64,000 nt of DNA from Aequorivita capsosiphonis DSM 23843 (GCF_000429125.1 NZ_AUBG01000013.1:62001-126000), one strand, 5' to 3'. Counted from the first letter of the stretch, positions 29,426 to 38,049 are shown. Translations and numbers: made by a program. The notes: generated from the letters alone by a model not told the origin.

Positions 29426-29651
29426 CTAGTAGTAGGCTTGCTATTAGTAAGTTTTATTGGAATTTGACCATACATCTCCTTGAAGCATATATATAAATCG
29501 TCTCTATTTTATGATTGTATCTGGAATGCCTTAACCATGCTTTCAAAACCACCAAATGATTATTTGTGATATTCCCTTTATAAGGTTCGTTGTAATAGAA
29601 AAAGATCTTCCCAGAAAAGATCTATGCATCTGCGGTAGATTAACTCTCTCT

Positions 29652-29716
29652 AAGCCTAGGTTCACCCGTATATAAGCCTAGTCAAAGCCTAGTATAAGCC
29701 TAGTGTAAGTCTATTA
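29652..29716. repeat. 11-bp tandem repeat (AAGCCTAGTNN)
   Basis: AAGCCTAG begins at 29652, 29674, 29685 and 29696, and a degenerate AAGTCTAT at 29707. The last four are exactly 11 nt apart, about one helical turn. A related AGCCTAGTAAAAGGCTAG lies at 27736. Confidence 0.8.
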
Positions 29717-29900
29717 TAAAACCCACAGATGACTCGGAGATATAGGTTTTTGCCATATACCTAGTACGAACCATAATCTGAGACAACTTGAATACTTGGA
29801 TTCTATTGGTGTCAGTAGTTTCGGTTTTATTATTCTGGGCATTCCGTTTCAAACCTTCTAGTTCCTCTGGACAAAGAATCATATTCCCTTAAATAAAGAA

Positions 29901-29921
29901 GCCCACGTGTTGGACGCGGGC
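29901..29921 (-). terminator. GC-rich terminator-like hairpin
   Basis: On the minus strand GCCCGCGT and ACGTGGGC pair (one G-T pair) around a 5-nt loop, followed by TTCTTTATTT. No minus-strand gene ends here in this window, so it may be left over from a lost gene. Confidence 0.5.
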
Positions 29922-30121
29922 CTCATTCTACAAAGATTCCCATTGCTTCTAATTACCAGTTTTCGACTTGAGAATCAAAGAAAATTGTTTAATGTTTTGT
30001 TCTGCATTCCCAGAAAGAATCCAAATTATATCAAATATATTCAAAATGATCCTATTTGGGTATATATACCCAAAAGAATTTTCTTTATTTCTTCCAAATT
30101 GTCATTTCTATATACAGGGAA

Positions 30122-30367
30122 ATGAACGATTCAGAAGCATTAAATGAGTTTCTAGTAAAATTTGGAGAAAAGGTTAAAAAAGAGAGAGAATCAAAGGGGT
30201 TAACTTTGGATGATCTTGAATTTCATTCTTCGATCGATTCGAGCGATATCAATAAAATTGAGCTCGGTCAGCGTAATATTACATTTAAATCATTTTTGAG
30301 AATCGCGAATGGCTTAAAAGTAACTCCGCAAGAACTGTTGGATTTCGAACTTAATATTACAAAATAA
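30122..30367 (+). CDS. Small XRE-family helix-turn-helix protein
   Basis: The 81-residue protein contains one Cro/C1-type HTH, with FGEKVKKERESKGLTLDDLE at about 14-33, then DINKIELGQRNITFKSFLR. The ATG at 30122 is used; the longer frame from 30056 begins at a TTG and adds residues not seen in this family. It stands alone between the xseB region and the hip operon. The function is a DNA-binding regulator of unknown target. Confidence 0.75.
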   Translation: MNDSEALNEFLVKFGEKVKKERESKGLTLDDLEFHSSIDSSDINKIELGQRNITFKSFLRIANGLKVTPQELLDFELNITK

Positions 30368-30646
30368 GATATTCAAACATAGTCCAGAAAACAGCATTTA
30401 TCCCAAAGCTTTCCTCCTCAAAAGTGAATTATTTTATTTTCTTAGCAATTATGTATTAGCTTTTCCTACTAGTAGAATAAAACCCCCTGCCACAATTTTC
30501 CTTAAATATTTAAAAGTGCAATAAAGCACACTTTTATCTAGGAAACCACATGTTATTCATTAAATACCTTGGTTAGTGCATTTTAATACACTTTTTTGTT
30601 GTAATACAATAATTTTTAGTATATTTGCATCAAATAGAGCTTTATA
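30368..30646. promoter_or_regulatory. hipBST control region with two matching operators and a promoter
   Basis: Two inverted repeats share the plan AGTG-N10-CACT: TAAAAGTG...CACTTTTA at 30511-30536 and AGTG...CACT at 30575-30592. Their centres are 60 bp apart. Immediately after the second lies a Bacteroidota promoter: TTTG at 30595-30598 (or TTG at 30599-30601) and the -7 element TATATTTG at 30620-30627. The hipB ATG follows 19 nt later. HipB binding to the repeats is inferred. Confidence 0.7.
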
Positions 30647-30865
30647 ATGCACTTTAGTAAACTAATAGCAACAATAAAAGAACGCAGAGAAATGCTTCAG
30701 GTAACCCAAGAAACCTTGGCGCAACTATCGGGTGTGGGGTTGCGGACCTTAAAGCAATTTGAAAGTGGAAAAGGCAACCCTACACTTACCACTTTACAAA
30801 AGCTTGCTGATGCCTTGGGAATGGAAGTCAATCTAAAAATTAAAGACCTATCCAGTAATTCATGA
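30647..30865 (+). CDS. hipB: HipB-type HTH antitoxin/repressor
   Basis: The 72-residue protein is almost entirely a Cro/C1 HTH (IKERREMLQVTQETLAQLSG, GLRTLKQFESGKGNPTLTTL). Its relatives bind the toxin complex and repress the operon. It begins a three-gene operon and overlaps hipS by 4 nt (ATGA). The promoter and two operator-like repeats lie directly upstream. It is shorter than E. coli K-12 HipB (88 residues) and close in size to the HipB of tripartite systems. Confidence 0.85.
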   Translation: MHFSKLIATIKERREMLQVTQETLAQLSGVGLRTLKQFESGKGNPTLTTLQKLADALGMEVNLKIKDLSSNS

Positions 30866-31191
30866 GAGCAGCCAAGGTACTATATAAAGATGCGGAAGCA
30901 GGAGTAATAACGCAACACGATGATGGTTCATTCACATTCCGTTACCATACTTTATGGATAGAGGATAATAGCAAGCCAGGAATCAGTCTTACATTGCCAA
31001 AAACCCATCAGGAATATAATTCCAAAACATTGTTTCCTTTTTTTTACAATATGTTACCAGAGGGATCCAATAAACAAGTGGTGTGCAAGTACAACAGAAT
31101 TGATAGAGATGATTATTTTGGGTTGTTAATGACAGTAGCAAAGACCGATAGTATTGGCGCCGTAAGGATCCTTAAAATAGATAATACATGA
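30862..31191 (+). CDS. hipS: HipS-like protein (stand-alone HipA N-subdomain)
   Basis: The 109-residue protein corresponds to the N-terminal subdomain of HipA: GSFTFRYHTLWIEDNSKPG, then ISLTLP and LFPFFYNMLPEGSN near residues 45-75. In K-12 HipA this region is fused to the kinase. Here it is a separate gene with 4-nt overlaps on both sides, exactly as in the tripartite HipBST module, where HipS, not HipB, neutralises the kinase. The role here is inferred from that characterised system. Confidence 0.82.
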   Translation: MRAAKVLYKDAEAGVITQHDDGSFTFRYHTLWIEDNSKPGISLTLPKTHQEYNSKTLFPFFYNMLPEGSNKQVVCKYNRIDRDDYFGLLMTVAKTDSIGAVRILKIDNT

Positions 31192-32195
31192 GCTTGCCCA
31201 TAATAACACATTGTCCGGGAACATTAGCCGAAGGCTTTCACACCTACGGCAGAACCTGTCTAAACAGAGTATTCCATGGCAGAAAAGTAGATCATGTCTT
31301 GCCTTATGATTCCCCGGCATCCAATCCGGAAACGGACGAGCTTTTTGAGGAAAACCGAAAGCGTATGTCCATTTCAGGAGTACAGGAAAAATTCTCCGTC
31401 CTGCTTGAAAAAAACAACCTGAGGCTTGTCAATGAAGGCGAACGTGGAGGTTATATACTAAAACCCATTCCGGGAGCTGGAAAAAAACCGGATCAAATGC
31501 CTGCCAACGAACACTTGACCATGCAGATTGCCCGTCAAGTTTATGGGATAGAAACTGCGGAAAATGCCTTAATTTTTTTTAAGGATGGCACCCCGGCATA
31601 CATCACCAAACGGTTTGACGTACAAGAGGATAAAACGCTCCCTGTTGGAAAAACAATTAAATTGGCTCAGGATGATTTCGCCTCCCTGGCAGAAAGAACC
31701 CCTCAAACTCATGGTGAGCATTACAAATATTTAGGAAGCTACCTAGACCTTTTTCATTTAATGGAGAAGTATATACCTGCCTACAAGCTTGAATCGCCAA
31801 AATTGCTGAAGCTTATTATGTTCAATTACCTATTTTCCAACGGGGATGCCCATTTTAAAAATTTTTCAGTCCTGGAAACTCCAATGGGGGATTTTCGATT
31901 GAGTCCTGCTTATGACTTATTGAATAGCCGTATTCATATAGAGGATAAGGATTTTGCTCTTGATGACGGTCTATTGCCCAGAAATCTTGCCCAAGGAAAA
32001 TTAAGTAGCCAGTTTCGTGTTTTGGCAAAAGAGGCGGGTATCAATGAGATAACTTTCAATGGTATTTTATCATTAATGTCGAAAAAATCAGACGCCGTTG
32101 AGAAAATGATAGCTGCGTCTTTCCTGAATGATTCGACGAAAAGAAATTATTGGCAAGCTTACCAAGGACGATTAAAGCAATTGTCTAAAGCTTAA
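31188..32195 (+). CDS. hipT: HipT-like Ser/Thr kinase toxin
   Basis: The 335-residue kinase core of the HipA family lacks the N-subdomain, which is encoded separately upstream. The Gly-rich loop reads SISGVQEKFS, with Ser61 and Ser63 at the positions of the two autophosphorylated serines (SxS) reported for E. coli HipT. The catalytic loop is SNGDAHFKN (Asp220) and the metal-binding motif is SPAYDLLN (Asp243). All are intact. HipT of E. coli O127 phosphorylates tryptophanyl-tRNA synthetase; the target here is unknown. It is translated in a 4-nt overlap with hipS. Confidence 0.88.
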   Translation: MSLPIITHCPGTLAEGFHTYGRTCLNRVFHGRKVDHVLPYDSPASNPETDELFEENRKRMSISGVQEKFSVLLEKNNLRLVNEGERGGYILKPIPGAGKKPDQMPANEHLTMQIARQVYGIETAENALIFFKDGTPAYITKRFDVQEDKTLPVGKTIKLAQDDFASLAERTPQTHGEHYKYLGSYLDLFHLMEKYIPAYKLESPKLLKLIMFNYLFSNGDAHFKNFSVLETPMGDFRLSPAYDLLNSRIHIEDKDFALDDGLLPRNLAQGKLSSQFRVLAKEAGINEITFNGILSLMSKKSDAVEKMIAASFLNDSTKRNYWQAYQGRLKQLSKA

Positions 32196-32486
32196 GACGA
32201 CATAATACCAACATGTCTTTGTCTTCCCAAGTCTTCTACGAACATCCTAGTCATTTTAAGATTCTCAAATTTCGCTCGTAATTTGGTTCTACACTTTAGA
32301 CCCGATTTTTAAAATAACTATTTGGCAGATTTATTTTCACCAAGTACGTCGATGACGGGAGACAGGGAACTAAAAAAATTTCAATAAGTAATTATTGGGC
32401 ATTTCCTATAATGAGATGATATATAAAATTAGATACGCAATATAATTCGCTTAATCAGTGTCTAATAATGCATTGCCAAAAAATAA
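32196..32486. other. Convergent spacer between hipT and the integrase
   Basis: About 290 nt between two convergent genes. No clear terminator hairpin, repeat or gene was seen. Confidence 0.5.
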
Positions 32487-33710
32487 CTAAGATTGAGAAT
32501 TCAAAAGCTTATCCCTTAATGCCAACATATCATCGCTCACTTTTCTATCTAAGATCTTAGCGTAATGTTGCGTAGTCTTAAGAGATTTATGCCCCAACAT
32601 TTTACTGACCGATTCAATTGGTACTCCATTAGAAAGCGTAACCGTGGTAGCAAAAGTATGACGCGCCAAGTGAAAGGTTAGATTTTTATTGATTTTACAC
32701 AAATCTGCTATTTCCTTTAAATAGGCATTCATCTTTTGATTGCTTAACACGGGCAATAGAACATGGTTTTTTTGAACTTCTGAATCTTCAGCGTATTTTG
32801 CGAGTATGGCCTCAGCAGTCGGTAGGATCGGGATATTACTTCGTGTGTCTGTTTTAGAGCGATTTATTTTTATCCACTTTCCGCCATCAATACCAATTAC
32901 CACATTGTTTGAAGAGAGCTTTTTTACATCCGAGTAGGCTAATCCCGTAAAACAGCAAAAAATAAAAATATCCTTAACCTGATCTAATCTTTCCGTATGC
33001 AGTTCCTTTTCGACCATAGCCTGAATTTCTCCCACTGTAAGAAATTCTCTATCAACTATTTTGAGTCTCGCTTTCCAATTAGTAAAGGGATCTTTAGTTA
33101 TCCAATCGTTAGCGTATGCAATGCGGATTATTTTTTTAAAATTGGTAATATATTTTATGGCTGTGTTATGTGCGCAATTTCGCGTTGTTTTGAGGTAATA
33201 TTCCAAGCCTGAAATAAACTTGTGGTCAACATCACTAACTGGAACGTCCTTTACATGATATTCCATTATGATATATTCTTCAACGTGCTTTCTGGCAGTT
33301 TTATAACGCTCTGCAGTACCAGCGGCAAAATCCTTTCCGATTAAGCTTTCTACTTTATCATTGTGCTCTTGAAAGATTTCCAATAGCATTTTATGGGTCT
33401 TATCCTTACCGAGATAACTATTTTTAATTCTTTTTGCTGTAATCAGGTCTCCATTTTCAGTCAAGTCCTCTTGAATTCTGTAGATTTTGTTCTGTATAGC
33501 GTTCATATACCTATTCAATTCTCGAGCTTCAGACGACGTACCTTTAATTTTTCCTGCAACAGAACTCCATTTTTCTAGTAATACTTTTCGCTTAATGCTA
33601 AACTCACTTCGTTTCCCATTTACGGTAATTCGTGCGTAAATAGGAGCATTACTGTACTTATCGACATCATTACCCCGAGGATAAAATATTATGGAAAAGC
33701 TTGATTGCAT
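32487..33710 (-). CDS. int: Tyrosine recombinase / site-specific integrase (IntDOT-like)
   Basis: The 407-residue integrase has an arm-binding N-terminus, a core-binding domain near 100-200 and the catalytic domain. Most catalytic residues are present: HLARHTFATT (HxxR), LGHKSLKTTQHYAK (His and the nucleophile Tyr). The first catalytic Arg is replaced: the conserved TGLR reads TGLAYSDVKKL. A substitution at this Arg is also known in IntDOT of the Bacteroides element CTnDOT. The ATG at 33710 is preferred over a GTG at 33755. It lies 250 nt from a tRNA-Ser gene, pointing away from it, as in elements integrated at tRNA 3' ends. Confidence 0.9.
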   Translation of the reverse strand: MQSSFSIIFYPRGNDVDKYSNAPIYARITVNGKRSEFSIKRKVLLEKWSSVAGKIKGTSSEARELNRYMNAIQNKIYRIQEDLTENGDLITAKRIKNSYLGKDKTHKMLLEIFQEHNDKVESLIGKDFAAGTAERYKTARKHVEEYIIMEYHVKDVPVSDVDHKFISGLEYYLKTTRNCAHNTAIKYITNFKKIIRIAYANDWITKDPFTNWKARLKIVDREFLTVGEIQAMVEKELHTERLDQVKDIFIFCCFTGLAYSDVKKLSSNNVVIGIDGGKWIKINRSKTDTRSNIPILPTAEAILAKYAEDSEVQKNHVLLPVLSNQKMNAYLKEIADLCKINKNLTFHLARHTFATTVTLSNGVPIESVSKMLGHKSLKTTQHYAKILDRKVSDDMLALRDKLLNSQS

Positions 33711-33808
33711 AGGTGCGTACTTTTTATTTACATTAAATGTACTAAAAAAGCCCACAACAATAAAATGTTTAACATCTGCAAAGTGCTGTTTAACAGTGTT
33801 TCAAGGCT

Positions 33809-33851
33809 CATTCGGTGCGTAAAATGAAATGGTAAAAATACGCACCGAATG
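33809..33851. repeat. Perfect 13-bp inverted repeat beside the integrase
   Basis: CATTCGGTGCGTA at 33809-33821 and TACGCACCGAATG at 33839-33851 are perfect complements across 17 nt. The repeat lies between the integrase gene and the tRNA, where recombinase or excisionase arm sites are expected. GTGCGTA recurs within the 5' part of the integrase gene near 33630 and 33714. It could also be the operator of the integrase. No T-run follows, so it is not a typical terminator. Confidence 0.75.
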
Positions 33852-33904
33852 CCGCACCTTTTATTTGATATTGGATGATTTTGTTTGATATTGAAGAAAA
33901 TGAA

Positions 33905-33936
33905 AAAACCCGCTAAACATTGTGTTTAGCGGGTTT
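33905..33936 (-). terminator. Terminator of the tRNA-Ser gene
   Basis: AACCCGCTAAACA and TGTTTAGCGGGTT form a perfect 13-bp stem with a 3-nt loop. On the minus strand it is followed by TTTTTTC, so it terminates transcription from the tRNA gene before the integrase. Confidence 0.85.
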
Positions 33937-33960
33937 TAGTGAGATTTGATGATCTCTAAG

Positions 33961-34045
33961 CGGAGAAAGAGGGATTCGAACCCCCGGAGGTGTGACCCTC
34001 AACAGTTTTCAAGACTGCCGCATTCGACCACTCTGCCATTTCTCC
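33961..34045 (-). tRNA. serT: tRNA-Ser (anticodon UGA)
   Basis: Read on the minus strand, an 85-nt class II tRNA folds with acceptor GGAGAAA/TTTCTCC, a D arm, anticodon loop CTTGAAA (anticodon TGA) and a long variable arm. The T-arm is GGGGGTTCGAATCCC and the discriminator base is G. No CCA is encoded. It marks the boundary between accessory and core DNA and is the likely attachment gene of the adjacent integrase. Confidence 0.95.
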
Positions 34046-34665
34046 AGTGGTATGCGTGCTCTAAGCGTTTTGCTTAAGAGACTGCAAATATAAAAAGCTT
34101 TTTCAAATAACCTATTCCTTTTTTGAAGTTTTTATAAATCAAATGACATTAGCATTCCTCTCTATAAAATAATCTATATTAATGTTTTATAAGTCAGTGT
34201 TTTGAAATTGTTTTTTATGTTGCGCATGGTATAATTTTAACATTCAAATAACCTAAATAAAATTGCTGAATTTGATATTCTTTGTTTTATTGTCTGCTTA
34301 TTATTTGCAAAAAACAGCAATCGATAGCTAAGAGTTGAAAAATACAAATTTAAAAAGCTCACCATTAAATAGTTAAAATTTTTTTTTCGTTGTGCGTAAA
34401 AAGTTATCCTCTTTTGTTTTTTTTGGCCTAAATCAAATTGATAAATCTTTTATTGATTATTTAAATATGGTTATAGGATTGTTTTTCTTATTCTCTTTAG
34501 TCTCTGAAAATTAATTGCTTACCGAATTCTAAGCAAACTACCCCAAATACTAATTAGGTCTTATGCTCTTGATAAAGGCCAGATACTTTTGAACCAATTA
34601 AGGTTTTCTATTTAAAGGAAAACCGACTAAAAAATAATTTTTAATAAAAGAAAATTAAAGAAATC
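34046..34665. other. AT-rich gene-free region
   Basis: About 620 nt upstream of the lipoprotein gene and of the tRNA. It is very AT-rich. I see no gene, repeat or convincing promoter. Confidence 0.5.
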
Positions 34666-35070
34666 ATGAAAGTTACAACGAAAATTATTGCGATACTTTT
34701 AGTGTCAATCTTGGTAAGTTGCTCCTCAGATGATGACAGTAGTGAACCAGAACTGGAATACAATTTGGAACAGATTCAAGGAAAGTGGCTTAGAGTAGGA
34801 GGAAACAATCCTTCAAATAATGGGATGATTGTTAATGTGATAAATGATCAAGCATTAATCGTGGAACCGGCTGAATCCGGATTCCCAGTGGATCAAGTTA
34901 AATGGAAGGATATTCTAGCCCAAGACGAAACACACTATAGATATGGGGAACTGGGAAGTAATTATGAATATTATCCGTCTTCCATAAGATTTGGAGTCGA
35001 TGATACACTCCGAGTATCAGTAGATGCCCAACCAGGTGACGGTTATATACAAAAATGGGTGCGTCAATAA
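34666..35070 (+). CDS. Small lipoprotein (lipocalin-like length)
   Basis: The 134-residue protein has a lipoprotein signal: hydrophobic IIAILLVSILVS followed by Cys19 and an acidic SSDDDSSE tether typical of Flavobacteriaceae surface lipoproteins. The mature part begins LEQIQGKWLRVGG, like the first strand of lipocalin-type domains, and ends with a W near the C-terminus. The ligand or function is unknown. A strong terminator follows, so the gene is monocistronic. Confidence 0.75.
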   Translation: MKVTTKIIAILLVSILVSCSSDDDSSEPELEYNLEQIQGKWLRVGGNNPSNNGMIVNVINDQALIVEPAESGFPVDQVKWKDILAQDETHYRYGELGSNYEYYPSSIRFGVDDTLRVSVDAQPGDGYIQKWVRQ

Positions 35071-35104
35071 ATCTTTTTCAAGTTTTTTAAATTATAGCCA
35101 AATG

Positions 35105-35143
35105 AGTAGCGATAAGAAGTTCAAACTTTTTATCGCTACTTTT
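35105..35143 (+). terminator. Terminator after the lipoprotein gene
   Basis: AGTAGCGATAA and TTATCGCTACT form a perfect 11-bp stem with a 14-nt loop followed by TTTGC. The right arm overlaps the -7 element of the next gene. Confidence 0.75.
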
Positions 35144-35144
35144 G
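35137..35144 (+). promoter_or_regulatory. Candidate -7 promoter element of the nitroreductase gene
   Basis: TACTTTTG fits the Bacteroidota -7 consensus TAnnTTTG and lies 27 nt before the ATG at 35171. It overlaps the right arm of the upstream terminator hairpin. A clear -33 TTTG was not found. Confidence 0.4.
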
Positions 35145-35170
35145 CATTTAATACTAATTCATTTTGCTAG

Positions 35171-35809
35171 ATGTCTTCTAATACTATTGAAAAACTAAAG
35201 TGGCGGTACGCAACAAAAAGGTTTGATTCCTCAAGAATTCTTTCTGATGAAAAGCTGAATATTTTAAAGGAAACTTTTAATCTAACCGCAACGTCATTCG
35301 GACTTCAGCCATTAAAACTGGTAATTATAAACAAGGCGGAATTAAAGGAGAAATTAATGCCGTTCACGTTCAATCAGACACAAGTTCGGGATGCATCCCA
35401 TGTTTTTATCTTGTGTATAGAAAGAAAAATAAATAAGGAGTTTATTATAGATCACTTCAAGAGGGTGGAAGGAACCCGCAATACGCCACGTGATATCCTG
35501 GAGCCATTTGAAAAAGACCTTATCGCTTCCTTCACTGAAAAAGATGCGGGAGAAATCCGCGATTGGATGATCAACCAACTCTACTTAACCCTTGGAGCGC
35601 TGCTAACCGTATGTGCTGTTGAAAAAATAGATGCCTGCCCCATGGAAGGTTTTCAGCCTGAAAAGTATGATGAGTTTCTCGGCCTTGATAAAAAAGGATT
35701 AGCGTCTGTAATCGTTTTGCCAGTAGGTTATCGCGACGAATCGGATTTCTTTATAAATATGAAAAAAGTGCGTCGCGGGGTGGATGAACTCATTATAGAT
35801 CTGGACTGA
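35171..35809 (+). CDS. NAD(P)H-dependent nitroreductase family oxidoreductase
   Basis: The 212-residue protein matches the NfsB/YfkO-type flavin reductase family: N-terminal WRYATKRFDSSR supplies FMN-phosphate contacts, TATSFGLQPLKLVII follows, and ACPMEGFQPEKYDEFLGLDKKG sits near the C-terminus. Such enzymes reduce nitroaromatics, quinones or other acceptors with FMN and NAD(P)H. Length and motifs agree with the family. It is a single cytoplasmic gene. The physiological substrate cannot be predicted. Confidence 0.88.
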   Translation: MSSNTIEKLKWRYATKRFDSSRILSDEKLNILKETFNLTATSFGLQPLKLVIINKAELKEKLMPFTFNQTQVRDASHVFILCIERKINKEFIIDHFKRVEGTRNTPRDILEPFEKDLIASFTEKDAGEIRDWMINQLYLTLGALLTVCAVEKIDACPMEGFQPEKYDEFLGLDKKGLASVIVLPVGYRDESDFFINMKKVRRGVDELIIDLD

Positions 35810-36030
35810 TCTTTTTGATTTAAAATCCGTTCTGCCAATCTGTCCAAAAATTAATATTTCATTAAAACTCTTTCTTAAAGGTTTCATATATCTCTTCCTA
35901 TAAGTACTTTTTTAAGAAGCAAACTCTTGTTTTGGTATTTAAATTGTTGATAAATAGACATTTGCTTTTTATTAAAAAGCTAGCCTTTGTTATGAAATAA
36001 TTACGGACAGTAACTTTAATATTTTATAAA

Positions 36031-36525
36031 ATGAAAACAATAGTCTTTGCGCTCGCAGTTGCTTTATGTTTATCAAGCTGCCATGCACAAGAAAAAAAAG
36101 GAGATGCGGATAACAGCACCGCAATGAAAACTCAGACCGAAATTCAAAAGGAGTCCCACGGTACCCGGAAAGTGAACAAGGAAGTGGACGAAAATGGAAA
36201 CCTTGTTCGTTATGACTCTATTTATAATTATTCCTATGGGGATATTAATGGGAAGCAGGTTTCACCTGAAAAGACTGACAGTTTAATGGCATCTTTCCAA
36301 AAATATATGCAAGATAGAATGCCCGGGTTTTCACAGGAAATGATGAATCCGCTTAAGAGTGATTCACTACACGCTGATTTCTACCAAAATGATTTTTTTC
36401 TGAATCATTGGGAAGATTTTTTCCCTGGCATGAAAAACCAGTTGAAAGAGATGGACTCCTTACATCAAGGATTTTTTCAACAGACTCAACCAGGACTTTT
36501 CCCACCGGAAGAAAAGAAGAATTAG
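36031..36525 (+). CDS. Hypothetical lipoprotein
   Basis: The 164-residue protein has a lipoprotein signal with Cys17 (ALAVALCLSSC). The mature part is polar and rich in Met, Gln, Lys and Asp, and the middle repeats a DSLxxxF pattern (DSLMASFQKYMQ, DSLHADFYQ, DSLHQGFFQ). No enzyme motif is present. It is followed by a terminator and is probably its own unit. Function unknown. Confidence 0.7.
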   Translation: MKTIVFALAVALCLSSCHAQEKKGDADNSTAMKTQTEIQKESHGTRKVNKEVDENGNLVRYDSIYNYSYGDINGKQVSPEKTDSLMASFQKYMQDRMPGFSQEMMNPLKSDSLHADFYQNDFFLNHWEDFFPGMKNQLKEMDSLHQGFFQQTQPGLFPPEEKKN

Positions 36526-36558
36526 TCCAGTGCTAATTTGTAAAAAACTCAAATAATT

Positions 36559-36586
36559 AAAACCGCTCCTTTGTAGCGGTTTTTTT
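36559..36586 (+). terminator. Intrinsic terminator
   Basis: AAACCGCT/AGCGGTTT form the stem, followed by a run of T. It closes the lipoprotein gene. Confidence 0.85.
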
Positions 36587-36783
36587 ATGAGCGAAACTTT
36601 TCAAACAAAGCCACAACTCTTATCTTTGAAATCGAAGTTGAGAAATTGGGAATGGTTTTGAAATCAAAGCTAACCTCTAAACTTATAGACTCATCTACTT
36701 CATGCGAAGTTGAGAAGAGTTTTAAATTTGAAACGCATTTACCACTCGCAATAAAAATAATAATAAAAAATAAAGAATAAACC

Positions 36784-37989
36784 ATGCCCGGATTTGAAAT
36801 TTTTGGCGCCGAAGAGCGTAAACAAGTAAACGAAGTATTGGAAACAGGTGTGTTGATGCGCTATGGTTTTGACGGAATGCGAAATAACCACTGGAAAGCA
36901 AAGGAATTTGAAACCGCTTTTGCCAAACGTATGGACGCCGAACATTGCCAATTGGTCTCCAGTGGAACGGCTGCTTTGACTGTTGCGCTCGCCGCTGCAG
37001 GCATTGGAGCAGGAGATGAGGTCATTATGCCAACCTTTACTTTTGTAGCGACCTTTGAATCTATTTTGGCTTTGGGTGCCGTTCCTATTTTAGTTGATAT
37101 TGACGATAGTTTAACCCTAGATCCAAAAGCAGTGGAAGCAGCTATTACCAAAAACACCAAATGTGTAATGCCAGTGCATATGTGTGGCTCTATGGCCGAT
37201 TTAAGAGCGTTAAAAGCGATATGTGATAAGCATAACCTGATTCTTCTGGAAGATGCTTGTCAAGCAATTGGAGGAACTTATGAAGGAAAGGCTTTGGGAA
37301 GCTACGGCGATCTAGGCTGCTTCTCTTTTGATTATGTAAAAACAATTACTTGCGGTGAAGGTGGGGCTGTTTTAACCAACAATAAGAAGTACGCACTAAA
37401 CGCGGATCATTATCAGGATCACGGCCACGACCACGTAGGCAAGGACCGTGGCGCTGAAACGCATCTTTTTTTGGGATATAATTTTAGGATCTCTGAATTG
37501 AATGCTGCCGTCGGGTTGGCGCAACTTGACAAGCTAGATGGAATCTTAAAAATGCAAAAAGAAAACTATACGATTCTTCGCGAAGCATTGGAAAACATCG
37601 ATGGTGTTACCTTCCGAAGAGTTCCTAAAGGCGGTGAAGAGAATTATTCATTTTTAACTTTCTTCCTTCCTACCGAAGAATTGACTCAAAAGGCACATAA
37701 AGCTTTATCAGAAGCAGGTGTTGACGCTTGTTTCTATTGGTACACCAATAATTGGCATTACATCAATGGTTGGGAACACTTAAGAAATTTAAAATCTCTT
37801 GGAAATCTTTCTTCCGAAGTAAAAACCCAAATGCAGGATTTAAACAATACCGATTTTTCAAAAAGTGATGCCGTTATGGGAAGAACGCTTTCATCACTAA
37901 TTAAAATTGGTTGGACTGAAAAGCAAGTGAAAGATAGGGCGGAGGCAATGAAAAAAGCCATTGTTTCTGTACTTAAATTCAAAAAATAA
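36784..37989 (+). CDS. DegT/DnrJ/EryC1/StrS aminotransferase, KdnA-like
   Basis: The 401-residue PLP-dependent sugar aminotransferase has VSSGTAALTVALAAAGIGAG (phosphate-binding region), LLEDACQAIGGTYEGKALG, and the Lys that carries PLP in FSFDYVKTITCGEGGAV. The N-terminus MPGFEIFG, GFDGMRNNHWKAKEFE and DHGHDHVGKDRGAE resemble KdnA, which makes 8-amino-3,8-dideoxy-Kdo for lipopolysaccharide in Shewanella. No kdnB-like dehydrogenase is next to it here, so the assignment to Kdo8N is an inference. It is followed by a terminator. Confidence 0.85.
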   Translation: MPGFEIFGAEERKQVNEVLETGVLMRYGFDGMRNNHWKAKEFETAFAKRMDAEHCQLVSSGTAALTVALAAAGIGAGDEVIMPTFTFVATFESILALGAVPILVDIDDSLTLDPKAVEAAITKNTKCVMPVHMCGSMADLRALKAICDKHNLILLEDACQAIGGTYEGKALGSYGDLGCFSFDYVKTITCGEGGAVLTNNKKYALNADHYQDHGHDHVGKDRGAETHLFLGYNFRISELNAAVGLAQLDKLDGILKMQKENYTILREALENIDGVTFRRVPKGGEENYSFLTFFLPTEELTQKAHKALSEAGVDACFYWYTNNWHYINGWEHLRNLKSLGNLSSEVKTQMQDLNNTDFSKSDAVMGRTLSSLIKIGWTEKQVKDRAEAMKKAIVSVLKFKK

Positions 37990-38049
37990 AACTAATTAAA
38001 TGATCTTTTTACGAACGCATAATCTGTGATCGCTTAGAATACATTAAAA

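Larger units (their letters stand above)
29426..30121. other. Gene-free region with short tandem repeats
   Basis: About 700 nt. It holds an 11-bp tandem repeat (29652-29716), a GC-rich hairpin at 29901-29921, and a 60-residue minus-strand frame (29700-29882) that reads protein-like but matches nothing I recognise. The last 70 nt before 30122 contain TATATACC runs and probably the promoter of the XRE gene. Confidence 0.5.

Noticed and set aside
29652..29716. Possible CRISPR array
   Set aside because: The units are 11 nt without spacers of constant length, and no cas genes are present.
29700..29882. 60-residue minus-strand frame (starts MILCPEELEGLKRN)
   Set aside because: It reads protein-like but runs into the 11-bp repeats and matches no family I know; not enough to call a gene.
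33961..34045. A second copy of the tRNA 3' end marking the other island boundary inside the window
   Set aside because: I looked for GATTCGAACCC-type sequence elsewhere in the left half and did not see it; an exact search was not possible.
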